Assembly (NCBI GenBank): GCA_031283025.1
Contig: JAITCP010000163.1
Coordinates: 1 to 7,565 of the forward strand
Direction of reading: 5' to 3'
DNA length: 7,565 nt
Source of the DNA: Spirochaetaceae bacterium
GTDB lineage: Bacteria; Spirochaetota; Spirochaetia; Treponematales; Breznakiellaceae
Below are positions 1 to 5,532 of the stretch, piece after piece (within the stretch, counting starts at the first letter, position 1; each line of letters starts with the position of its first letter). Made by a program: the position numbers and the translations under genes. Below the pieces are notes generated by a model. That model saw only the letters and a program-made list of their open reading frames with translations, did no database searches and was not told where the DNA came from.

Positions 1-526
1 CGTGGCCGGAATTTTCTTTTTTCTCGTCCAGCAGGACGATTTCAGAAAGGTCATTTCCTTCCATTCCCCTGGTAAGGGACAGTGCGGGGTATAGATCAAC
101 AAGGCCCAGTGCATCTGCGCGGTTTTTTACGAAGCGGGCACCGTTAATGGTATCAGTTACCGGAACAGTGTTTGCCATGCAGACAGCCGTCCCGTAACCG
201 CCTGCGACGGCGGCAAGGCAGGCTGACTCGATTGTTTCCGCAGGAACTATTTTTTCTGCCGTCCCGGCTTCCCTGAAATGGGCGTGAAGTTCCACAAAGG
301 CGGGCATCAGCAAAAGCCTGTGGTTTTGTTCTGAACCACCGCCGTCCAGTACGGCATCAGCGCGGAGAGCGGCGTACTCTAGTTCCTTTTCAGCAGTGAT
401 AACGTCAGGGCCATCGCCTGAGGATGTATATACTTTTTTAATGATTCCGTCTTCAACTATTACGGAACCGGGGGTGTCCGTTGTTTCATCAACAAGGCGG
501 AAGTTTTTAAGAACCAGAAGGCGCAT
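1..526 (-). CDS. pyrC: Dihydroorotase, N-terminal part (runs off the left edge)
   Basis: Dihydroorotase cyclises N-carbamoyl-aspartate to dihydroorotate, the third step of de novo UMP synthesis, in the cytoplasm. I read 175 open codons from the ATG at 526 to the window edge; class I enzymes are usually about 420-450 residues, so well over half is outside. Residues 75-87 read PAFVELHAHFREA, matching the family strand PGxIDxHxHxRE, and H81 and H83 are the metal-binding HxH pair. CMANTVPVTD at about 116-125 corresponds to the conserved MPNT substrate-loop motif, with Ala in place of the usual Pro. Residues 1-75 look like the usual small N-terminal beta domain of amidohydrolases. The start lies 2 nt after the pyrI stop, so translation is probably coupled. 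It is the last visible gene of the pyrB-pyrI-pyrC set. An allantoinase or hydantoinase is possible by fold, but the operon makes pyrC much more likely. Confidence 0.9.
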   Translation of the reverse strand, partial: MRLLVLKNFRLVDETTDTPGSVIVEDGIIKKVYTSSGDGPDVITAEKELEYAALRADAVLDGGGSEQNHRLLLMPAFVELHAHFREAGTAEKIVPAETIESACLAAVAGGYGTAVCMANTVPVTDTINGARFVKNRADALGLVDLYPALSLTRGMEGNDLSEIVLLDEKKENSGH

Positions 527-528
527 GG

Positions 529-960
529 TTACCGGAAATCCGCAGCGCTGCGTATTTCATCACAGTATTCACAGCGGTAAGTTTTTTGTTTGGGGTCGCA
601 GAGTTTAAAGATATGGGGAACCTTTTCTGTAGAGGTAATGCACCGGGGATTTTTGCAGATAAGCACATCCTCCACTTTTTGGGGAAGCTGTATCTTGATC
701 TTTCCGGTGATCTTTTCATTTTCAATAATGTTTACCGTAATGTTCGGATCGATAAGCCCCAGTATGTCAAAGTTAATGGCGATGGTGTTGTCTATCTTGA
801 TGATGTCCTTGCGGCCCATACGCCCGGAGTTGGCGTTTACGACAAAAGCCACATTATAGGGGGCCTTTCCCAGGCCGAGCCAGTTAAAAATCCTGATCCC
901 CTGACCTGCCTTGATATGATCGATAACAACGCCGTTTTTAATCTGATCAACATTCAGCAT
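529..960 (-). CDS. pyrI: Aspartate carbamoyltransferase regulatory chain
   Basis: This is the non-catalytic chain that binds CTP/ATP and links catalytic trimers into the allosteric ATCase holoenzyme. The 143 residues match PyrI in length (E. coli about 153) and in domain order. The N-terminal nucleotide-binding domain has VIDHI at 12-16 and SGRMGRKDIIKIDN at 45-58, in which K51 and K55 line up with the effector-binding K56 and K60 of E. coli. K87 in ITGK fits E. coli K94. The C-terminal zinc domain has the four expected cysteines as C102-x4-C107 and C130-x2-C133. The start at 960 follows a good ribosome site (AGAGGAG, 5 nt spacing), 17 nt after the pyrB stop. The 3' end is 2 nt from pyrC. All visible effector and zinc residues are intact, so I expect a regulated enzyme. 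Confidence 0.95.
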   Translation of the reverse strand: MLNVDQIKNGVVIDHIKAGQGIRIFNWLGLGKAPYNVAFVVNANSGRMGRKDIIKIDNTIAINFDILGLIDPNITVNIIENEKITGKIKIQLPQKVEDVLICKNPRCITSTEKVPHIFKLCDPKQKTYRCEYCDEIRSAADFR

Positions 961-977
961 ATCCGCTCCTCTGCCGG

Positions 978-1898
978 TTATATCGCGCCCAGTACCGATG
1001 CCAAAAGGGCCATGCGCACATACATACCGTATTTGGCCTGCTTAAAATAAACCGCCCTGCTGTCATTGTCCACTTCCACGGCGATCTCGTTTACCCGCGG
1101 AAGGGGATGCAGGACGATCATGTCATTTTTGGCGGCTTCCATTTTTTCCGTGGTAAGTATGTAAAAATCTTTTAGGCGTATGTAGTCTTCTTCGTTAAAG
1201 AACCGTTCCCGCTGTACCCGCGTCATATACAGTATGTCCAGGCCGGAAATAACGTCTTCTAGTCGCTCCGCTTCCCTGTAAGGAATTTTTGTTGTTGTTA
1301 GAAGTTCCTTGATATACTCCGGCACGGTTAGTTCCGGGGGTGAAATGAAGACCATGCTTATCCCCGGATAAAGTGAAAGTGTTTTTGCCAGGGAATGAAC
1401 AGTCCGCCCGAATTTAAGGTCCCCGCAAAAGCCGATTGCAAGATTTCCTATTTTGCCCCGTGTCCTGCGTATGGTAAGAAGGTCCGTAAGGGTTTGGGTG
1501 GGGTGGTGGTGGCCGCCGTCTCCGGCATTGATTACCGGAACGGAGGAACACCGGGATGCAAGGAGGGCCGCCCCTTCCTTGGGGTTACGCATCACTATTG
1601 CGTCCGCATAGCAGGAAACGGTGCGTATGGTGTCCGAAAGGCTTTCCCCCTTGGCGGCGGAACTGGAACCCGGTTCCGCAAAGCCCAGGCAGTTCCCCCC
1701 CAGCCGGAGCATGGCCGCTTCAAAAGAAAGGCGTGTTCTGGTGCTGGGCTCGAAAAAAAGCGTTGCCAGAATTTTCCCCCGGCAGGATTCCCGCAGATAC
1801 TCCGGCTTATCTTCAATTTTTTCCGCCAGGGAAAAAAGCTCCTCCAGTTCTTTGGTACTGAAGTCCCCCGGTTCCACAAAAGATCGGCCTTTGAACAT
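978..1898 (-). CDS. pyrB: Aspartate carbamoyltransferase catalytic chain
   Basis: It condenses carbamoyl phosphate with L-aspartate to carbamoyl-aspartate, the committed step of pyrimidine synthesis. The 306 residues match the family length. Carbamoyl-phosphate contacts are present: FFEPSTRTR at 48-56 (S52, T53, R54, T55), S79/S80 and K83, R104, and HPTQ at 132-135. Aspartate-site residues are GDLKFGRTVHSL (R165) and LYMTRVQRERF (R227, Q229); HPLPR is at 264-268. The pattern follows the E. coli class B enzyme, which fits the adjacent pyrI. I chose ATG 1898 because MFKGRSFVEP is a normal ATCase N-terminus. The frame stays open to an ATG at 2018, but those 40 extra codons translate a repeat element and a palindrome, not protein-like sequence. 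The ribosome site is weak (TAGG about 7 nt upstream). This is the first gene of the operon. Confidence 0.96.
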   Translation of the reverse strand: MFKGRSFVEPGDFSTKELEELFSLAEKIEDKPEYLRESCRGKILATLFFEPSTRTRLSFEAAMLRLGGNCLGFAEPGSSSAAKGESLSDTIRTVSCYADAIVMRNPKEGAALLASRCSSVPVINAGDGGHHHPTQTLTDLLTIRRTRGKIGNLAIGFCGDLKFGRTVHSLAKTLSLYPGISMVFISPPELTVPEYIKELLTTTKIPYREAERLEDVISGLDILYMTRVQRERFFNEEDYIRLKDFYILTTEKMEAAKNDMIVLHPLPRVNEIAVEVDNDSRAVYFKQAKYGMYVRMALLASVLGAI

Positions 1899-1925
1899 AA
1901 GAGAGCCTACCACGCCGGGGCGGAA

Positions 1926-1956
1926 ATTACAAGGCAGGCGAATAACACGAATTGAA
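1926..1956 (-). promoter_or_regulatory. Candidate promoter of the pyrB-pyrI-pyrC operon
   Basis: On the minus strand, TGTAAT (1926-1931) matches five of six bases of a sigma-70 -10 box. It would place the transcript start near 1919, about 20 nt before the pyrB ATG. The -35 is poor: TTCAAT at 1951-1956 with a long 19-nt spacer, touching the edge of the G-rich repeat. No PyrR-type attenuator or leader peptide is visible in so short a leader. Weak call. Confidence 0.25.
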
Positions 1957-2102
1957 TGGGGAGTGGGGGATGGGCCTGCCTGCCGCAGGCAGGGAGTGGG
2001 ATTTTGGTTTGTAAGCATTGCGTGATGCTAACACGTTCAGATTACAAACAATAACCCCATTCCCCATTCCCTACTCCCTACTCCCTACTCCCTAATCTCC
2101 CC
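1955..2102 (-). repeat. G-rich-armed palindromic element, copy 1
   Basis: Three nested parts are visible. A G-rich left arm (1955-2000) consists of heptad-like units such as GGGGAGT and GGGGGAT. A C-rich right arm (2055-2102) is built from units such as CCCTACT and CCCCATT, so the two arms are inverted. Between them is a 43-nt core (2007-2049) with a perfect 8-bp outer stem GTTTGTAA/TTACAAAC and an inner CGTG/CACG stem. Read on the minus strand, the core aligns without gaps to the core of copy 2 (7095-7137), 31 of 43 bases identical, so the two are copies of one element in opposite orientations. It separates pyrB from the gene upstream, and its right arm supplies that gene's stop codon. I see no transposase; it would have to be moved in trans, like a MITE or REP-type element. 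Confidence 0.8.
1975..1993. repeat. 19-bp palindrome nested in the G-rich arm
   Basis: CCTGCCTGC and GCAGGCAGG flank a single central C, giving a perfect 9-bp inverted repeat. Deleting these 19 bases restores an unbroken heptad arm (GGGGGATGGG joined to GAGTGGG). It therefore looks like a clean secondary insertion in copy 1; copy 2 has nothing at the matching place. Confidence 0.65.
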
Positions 2103-2690
2103 TTCCTCGCTTTCTTTGAAAGAGGCGCTGTCTTTGAATGTTTCGTCTATTACTTCGTGTTTGCCGCCTGTGGTTTTGGGGCGGATGTTTTTGATGATCA
2201 CTTCGCCGTCTTTTTTGCCTTTTAAAATGGCGTTGACATCGCGTTTGACTTTTTTCTGCGTTGGTTCTTCGCTTTCCATTGCGCCGTGGCGGAAGAAGCC
2301 GTGGAGTTCGGCGTACAGGGTTTCGGAGGAGTCTATTCTGCGTTTGGCGGCGTCCTGTACCTGGGAATAATATTCGGGGGCGTTGGTGTATATCATGTCG
2401 GAGCCTTCTATGTTGATGTTCCATGCTTTTTCTTCCAGGCTGCGGGTTGCGTCGAGGAGGGAGCGGACGGCGTTGAAGATGTCAAGGTCTCTTTTGAACT
2501 TTGCGGTGTTGAGCCAGTGGGGGAAGTACTGGGGGAACTTGCTGGATATGCGGAAGGCGGCTTCTATGAAGCCGAGGTGTTTTAGCCCTACGCCGTTGTG
2601 CCGCTGGCGGTCCAGGGCGCGCAGGTTTGCGGCGAAGTTGTCCAGCTCTTCTATCATGTGCAGTATGTCGCCGGTCATGCTGTCTATCAT
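2085..2690 (-). CDS. Hypothetical helical protein, possibly truncated at both ends
   Basis: I do not recognise this 201-residue protein. Residues 1-130 look mainly alpha-helical, with aromatic-rich patches (FPQYFPHWLNTAKFKRDL near 53-70). The tail from about 140 is highly charged, Lys/Glu-rich and probably disordered. No signal peptide or membrane segment is evident. The ATG at 2690 has only AAGG 2 nt before it, a poor ribosome site; M5 and M12 are alternatives. Upstream, the frame stays open through a 33-nt hairpin up to the TAG of the next gene, adding 16 residues with no good start codon. The 3' end, from about 2102, lies inside the right arm of repeat copy 1, so the last few residues and the TAG stop come from the repeat. 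Both ends therefore border mobile-looking repeats, and the gene may be a remnant or remodelled. Confidence 0.6.
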   Translation of the reverse strand: MIDSMTGDILHMIEELDNFAANLRALDRQRHNGVGLKHLGFIEAAFRISSKFPQYFPHWLNTAKFKRDLDIFNAVRSLLDATRSLEEKAWNINIEGSDMIYTNAPEYYSQVQDAAKRRIDSSETLYAELHGFFRHGAMESEEPTQKKVKRDVNAILKGKKDGEVIIKNIRPKTTGGKHEVIDETFKDSASFKESEEGEIRE

Positions 2691-2705
2691 TGCCTTGCTG
2701 GTAGG

Positions 2706-2738
2706 AAGTTGTTCAGAAACTGAAGTTTCCGAACAACT
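2706..2738. repeat. Strong hairpin element between two in-frame ORFs
   Basis: AGTTGTTCAGAAAC (2707-2720) pairs with GTTTCCGAACAACT (2725-2738) around a TGAA loop: a 14-position stem with one A.C mismatch. It begins directly after the TAG of the 2739-3446 gene and ends 15 nt before the next ATG. Neither strand carries the T-run of a classical terminator. It may still act as a 3'-end stem, or be a dispersed palindromic repeat. Confidence 0.7.
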
Positions 2739-3446
2739 CTAATAAAAGAATTTTCCTGTCAATCGAACCTGCTTGCCTTTATATGCTGAAAAATCGTAAG
2801 AACCTGTCAATTGAATTGTTGAAATGTTATTGACCGTTTCTTCACCAAAATAATTTTCATCACTGACCAAAATGACATTAATGGGGTTAGTAGTATTCAG
2901 AACATATATGTTTTGCAAACCCGTACCCCATAATTCTGTTGTATCCACTGTTTTAGTTGTTAGCAAACCTGTTACCACAGAAACAGCCGGTTCATAGTAA
3001 TAATTATTTCCCTGTGCCGGCGCGGAAGAAGAAGATTGCTGCCGCCACTTTGCTTCCCAAGACCCCGGTCCTCCAAAAGATACCCATGTGCCTTCTTCAA
3101 GATCACGTCCGTCTCGGCTTAAATAAGCCGTATATATTCCTAAACCCAAATTTTTTGCATTATTTGAAAGCCGCTCGCCCCTTATTTCAACTTTTCTGTA
3201 TGTACGGTCATAAAATCCGATAAAATATTCCCTGCCCTCAGAATTCATGATACTGTGCCAATCAAAATATCCTCTAAACGCGTCGCCTTCAGTTTCTTCA
3301 ATTACCAATGCGCTTTTGGTCCAAACAATACGATGATCCCTGGCGGTTACATCCCAAACTCCAACTCTTGGAAATGCTTGTTGCGCATTAAGGGTTTGAG
3401 GAAGACTTATAATTACCCAAAATACCAAAATCCATATCTTTTTCAT
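2739..3446 (-). CDS. Exported protein with a C-terminal DUF4431-like domain
   Basis: The function is unknown. Residues 1-21 form a Sec signal peptide (MKKIWILVFWVIISLPQTLNA, cut after Ala21), so the product is periplasmic or surface. Residues about 25-134 form a beta-rich domain beginning GVWDVTARDHRIVW with many aromatic residues; I do not recognise it. A Ser/Ala/Gln linker (about 137-148) leads to residues 154-235, which resemble DUF4431: a VTGLLTTKTV start and ISTIQLTG...YKGKQVRLTGKFFY near the end. In that family, as I remember it, the last strand continues into a His-rich segment after GxLF. Here the protein stops at Tyr235, exactly where the 2706-2738 hairpin begins, so the C-terminus is probably clipped. 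The start has a strong ribosome site (AAGGAG, 7 nt) and overlaps the stop of a 21-codon ORF by ATGA. The gene is visibly more AT-rich than its downstream neighbour. Confidence 0.75.
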   Translation of the reverse strand: MKKIWILVFWVIISLPQTLNAQQAFPRVGVWDVTARDHRIVWTKSALVIEETEGDAFRGYFDWHSIMNSEGREYFIGFYDRTYRKVEIRGERLSNNAKNLGLGIYTAYLSRDGRDLEEGTWVSFGGPGSWEAKWRQQSSSSAPAQGNNYYYEPAVSVVTGLLTTKTVDTTELWGTGLQNIYVLNTTNPINVILVSDENYFGEETVNNISTIQLTGSYDFSAYKGKQVRLTGKFFY

Positions 3447-3508
3447 GTTTGGTCTCCTTTGCTGTCTTTCCCGCTGTCTGATATTAAACTGATTCTTTTC
3501 TCTTTCAT
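3443..3508 (-). CDS. 21-residue upstream small ORF, coupled to the next gene
   Basis: The ATG at 3508 follows an excellent ribosome site (AAGGAGAGG, then AAA) and opens 21 codons starting MKEKRISLISDSG and rich in Lys, Asp and Ser. Its TGA overlaps the ATG of the 2739-3446 gene in the form ATGA, a classic translational-coupling arrangement. The downstream gene's own ribosome site (AAGGAG) lies inside this small ORF. The peptide is hydrophilic with no membrane segment, so a translated leader seems more likely than a functional protein. It is too short to test by composition. Confidence 0.4.
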   Translation of the reverse strand: MKEKRISLISDSGKDSKGDQT

Positions 3509-3532
3509 TTTCCTCTCCTTAAAATGTTTTTC

Positions 3533-3547
3533 GCTATCTATGATAGC
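3533..3547. other. Short perfect hairpin upstream of the small ORF
   Basis: GCTATC and GATAGC pair perfectly around a 3-nt loop, 25 nt upstream of the 3508 start codon. On the minus strand it is followed by GAAAAACA rather than a T-run, so it is not an intrinsic terminator for the upstream gene. It could be an operator-like dyad or a 5'-leader stem. The rest of 3509-3605 shows only AT-rich sequence and no clear promoter. Confidence 0.3.
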
Positions 3548-3605
3548 ATAACGTTCGTACAATTACAGTCCTGTTAAACGCCGTTTTTGCATTTTTACGC
3601 CAATT

Positions 3606-4661
3606 CTATTTTAACCGAGTATAATTTGAACCAATTATTCTCATATTGTCAACACCGCTGAACTCATATAAATAATCATTTATCCATGAGTTGTCGGGAG
3701 CAAAAGACACGCCTAACCCAAAAAAATGTTTCATTTCAAAAACTTGTTCAAATCCGTACGATAACATTATAGGAACACCCATATTCAATATATTTTTTAA
3801 CTTTACTACAATTCTTCCATAAGGGCCGTCTTTATAATTTGACATAAATGATCTGCCGGAATTATCATCAAACAGTCTGTAACCGCCATCTATTAATAAA
3901 TATTGCGTATTAAATCTGGCTCCAAATAATTTTTGTTTCAAAAACATATTGTAATTATTTTGAGTGTAATATATATCTATACCAACTTTTAATGCCAATA
4001 ATTGAAATTGCTGAAAAGCAATTTTACCTAAAAGGGATGTTAAATCCGCGCGTTCTGAAAAATTGAATAATCCGCCAACATTATCAAGAAAAGATGTTTT
4101 TTCTTTCAAATTAGCTTGTGGATTGACTATAAATCTTACAGCGTTTGTATTAGTTGGATCAATTTGATCAATAATTCCGGTATAATAACCATCATCGCCT
4201 AATTCCAGTTCTTTATAAGAATTGTGATAATATCCGGCGAATACGCCAAATTCAAGCCCCCAGGGATCATAATGCGCGTAAGCGCCGCCGCCTGCATAAA
4301 GGTTCATAGATTGAGCTATATGCACACTGTCAATAACGAAACTTATACCCCCTATTAATGATACATAATCCCATACCGGGTACATAACGCCAATAGAAGT
4401 TGCCAGCCTGACAACACCTCCGCTGCTGGAATCATTTTTTTTAACGGAATCTCTTAATTCGGGAGAAACATCGAATAAATCCCCGTAAAGATCAAAAAAG
4501 AAAAAATTGGGTGATTTTGAGAATGCATGTTGAAATTCCGATGCAAAAAACCCGTCAGAATCCGGATTAAAAACAGGTATGGTTATTGGCGTTGTTGTAT
4601 CATCTGCAAACATAAAATTTTGCCCCAATAATAACATAACCAAAAACAAGTATTTTTTCAT
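3606..4661 (-). CDS. Probable outer-membrane beta-barrel protein
   Basis: I do not recognise a named family. The 351 residues begin with a Sec signal peptide (MKKYLFLVMLLLGQNFMFA, cleavage before Asp20). The rest is dominated by alternating polar/hydrophobic, aromatic-rich strands, for example GGISFVID, YAHYDPWGLEFGVFAGYYHN, RFNTQYLLIDGGYRLF and PIMLSYGFEQVFEMKHFFGLGVSF. These are separated by polar turns rich in Asn, Asp and Gly, the pattern of a transmembrane beta-barrel or barrel-like outer-membrane protein. The terminal residue is Lys, not the Phe typical of proteobacterial barrels. The start at 4661 has a strong ribosome site (AGGAGG, 7 nt). The gene is strikingly AT-rich beside the pyr genes, which could mean transfer or just the usual composition of surface genes. 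It has no visible partner and probably its own promoter in 4662-4780. Confidence 0.7.
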   Translation of the reverse strand: MKKYLFLVMLLLGQNFMFADDTTTPITIPVFNPDSDGFFASEFQHAFSKSPNFFFFDLYGDLFDVSPELRDSVKKNDSSSGGVVRLATSIGVMYPVWDYVSLIGGISFVIDSVHIAQSMNLYAGGGAYAHYDPWGLEFGVFAGYYHNSYKELELGDDGYYTGIIDQIDPTNTNAVRFIVNPQANLKEKTSFLDNVGGLFNFSERADLTSLLGKIAFQQFQLLALKVGIDIYYTQNNYNMFLKQKLFGARFNTQYLLIDGGYRLFDDNSGRSFMSNYKDGPYGRIVVKLKNILNMGVPIMLSYGFEQVFEMKHFFGLGVSFAPDNSWINDYLYEFSGVDNMRIIGSNYTRLK

Positions 4662-4697
4662 TTTATGCCTCCTTTTGCATTACCTTTGAGATAAGTT

Positions 4698-4735
4698 TAC
4701 ACAAAGATCACCAAGAAAGAAAAGATCACAAAGAG
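4698..4735. repeat. Degenerate CACAAAGA-type direct repeats in an intergenic region
   Basis: Three spaced units, ACACAAAGATCAC, GATCACCAAGA and GATCACAAAGA, lie between the barrel gene and the LRR remnant. They recall the CACGGAG units of the 5362-5449 element but are too degenerate to assign. The rest of 4662-4782 holds only the barrel gene's ribosome site. Confidence 0.3.
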
Positions 4736-4782
4736 GGGATAAGGGATTGTTATTTGAAACAATGTCTGTCATATCTATGCCT

Positions 4783-4962
4783 CTAATCCCTGTAAGTAAT
4801 CCGCGCCGAAGCGGGAAATGCGCCTTCTCCAATCTTTGTCCTTCGTGAAAGGGTTACGCTCGTTAAATTTTCACATTGATAAAACGCATAATCGCCAATA
4901 GTTGTTACCGAGGATGGTATGTTTATGCTTGCCAAATTTATACACTTTCGTATCCGGCTTTC
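4783..4962 (-). pseudogene. C-terminal remnant of a BspA-like LRR_5 surface protein
   Basis: A minus-strand reading frame offset from the lipoprotein frame encodes KCINLASINIPSSV, then TTIGDYAFYQCENLTSV, then TLSRRTKIGEGAFP, and ends ASARITYRD with TAG at 4783-4785. The CxNLxSxxIPxSVxxIGxxAF pattern is the 22-23-residue repeat of BspA-like (LRR_5) proteins, found on the surface of many host-associated bacteria. About two repeats and what looks like a natural C-terminus remain. There is no start codon or ribosome site of its own. It begins about where the Big_3/Flg_new lipoprotein stops (4938-4940) and overlaps it by a few codons in another frame. A deletion plus frameshift that cut the C-terminal LRR part from a longer lipoprotein would explain this; so would a chance junction of two broken genes. 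Confidence 0.65.
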
Positions 4963-5480
4963 TCTGGGTCTGCCGGTTTGGATGCTTTTCCGCCTTGGGC
5001 TACGGTCTGGCTGGTTACTTCGCTTCCCCCATTGCTGTTAAAGGTTACGGTTTTGAGAGCTTGTACCGTAACCGTGAATGTTGCTGTCTTGCCCTGATAG
5101 GTAACGGTGAGGGTTTTGCTTCCTGCTGTGGAAGAATCAAAGCCGCTGACATTTGCCGCGTTGACGCTGACTGTTTCTGTTGTGCTGTCGCTGTACGTTG
5201 CCGTTACTACTATTCCGGTCAGGTCGAGGGTGTCGCCGATGTTGTATGTCGTTTTGGTCGGCGGAGTTATGGTGATACTGGTTACGGTTTTGGTTGTGTC
5301 ACTGTCGTTGCCTCCGCCACAACTGATGAAAGCAAGGGCAAGAATTAAGATAAGAAATTTTACCACGGAGGGCGGTCGTTCGGAGAACGGCTTGGGGAAC
5401 ACGGAGGAAGAAAGTTTTTTTGTATCAAAACTCTGTGGTACTCCGTGGTGTAAATTCTTCATTTGTTTTTTCGTTTTCAT
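4938..5480 (-). CDS. Big_3 Ig-like lipoprotein with a truncated Listeria-Bacteroides repeat
   Basis: This 180-residue protein is predicted to be membrane-anchored and exported. Hydrophobic residues 39-53 (VVKFLILILALAFIS) lead to a lipobox AFISC with Cys54, followed by a GGG linker. Residues about 66-139 form a bacterial Ig-like group 3 domain (TITPPTKTTYNIGDTLDLTG and GFDSSTAGSKTLTVTYQGK are typical). Residues 143-177 (KTVTFNSNGG to KPADPEKAGY) are the first two-thirds of a Listeria-Bacteroides (Flg_new) repeat that stops before the usual GWY. The C-terminus is therefore probably truncated, and an out-of-frame LRR remnant follows. The ATG at 5480 has a good ribosome site (AGGAG, 6 nt). Residues about 11-40 are encoded by a palindromic element, giving an unusually long pre-hydrophobic segment. 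GTG at 5366 would give a neat signal peptide but has no ribosome site. Confidence 0.75.
   Translation of the reverse strand: MKTKKQMKNLHHGVPQSFDTKKLSSSVFPKPFSERPPSVVKFLILILALAFISCGGGNDSDTTKTVTSITITPPTKTTYNIGDTLDLTGIVVTATYSDSTTETVSVNAANVSGFDSSTAGSKTLTVTYQGKTATFTVTVQALKTVTFNSNGGSEVTSQTVAQGGKASKPADPEKAGYESV
5362..5449. repeat. CACGGAG-type palindromic element inside the lipoprotein signal region
   Basis: Terminal inverted repeats ACCACGGAG (5362-5370) and CTCCGTGGT (5441-5449) bound 88 bp. Inside are further related units (AACACGGAGG at 5399-5408; CTCTGTGGT at 5431-5439) and a perfect small hairpin CGTTC-GGA-GAACG (5377-5389). Read on the minus strand it contributes about 30 residues (HHGVPQSFDTKKLSSS... 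to ...RPPSVV) between MKTKKQMKNL and KFLILILALAFISC without a stop codon. It looks like an in-frame insertion of a dispersed palindromic repeat. Confidence 0.65.
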
Positions 5481-5504
5481 AAAAACTCCTTTTTTGGTTT
5501 ACCC

Positions 5505-5532
5505 CATATATAACGTACTGGTAAAAAATCAA
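5505..5532 (-). promoter_or_regulatory. Candidate promoter of the Big_3 lipoprotein gene
   Basis: On the minus strand, TTGATT (5527-5532) and TATATG (5505-5510) are separated by 16 nt, each 4 of 6 to the sigma-70 consensus. The start point would be about 18 nt before the ATG at 5480. The -35 box overlaps the TGA stop of the upstream gene (5529-5531), so this gene is probably transcribed on its own. Confidence 0.35.

Noticed and set aside
586..1050. Open frames on the plus strand across pyrI and pyrB (also 1395-1955)
   Set aside because: They are shadows of strongly supported minus-strand genes with intact active-site motifs.
1899..2018. Longer pyrB starting at ATG 2018
   Set aside because: The extra 40 codons translate the G-rich repeat and 19-bp palindrome; MFKGRSF at 1898 is the usual ATCase N-terminus.
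2055..2102. CRISPR-like or tandem-repeat array from the CCCTACT units
   Set aside because: Units are 7 nt and contiguous with no spacers; they are the arm of an inverted repeat present twice in the window.
2706..2738. Rho-independent terminator
   Set aside because: The stem is strong, but neither strand has a following run of T. I left it as a hairpin element.
2286..2742. Plus-strand frames opposite the helical protein
   Set aside because: They have no ribosome sites and unnatural composition (Val/Gly or Ser/Arg runs) typical of antisense frames.
3533..3547. Intrinsic terminator of the outer-membrane protein gene
   Set aside because: The stem is only 6 bp and is followed by A-rich rather than T-rich sequence on the coding strand.
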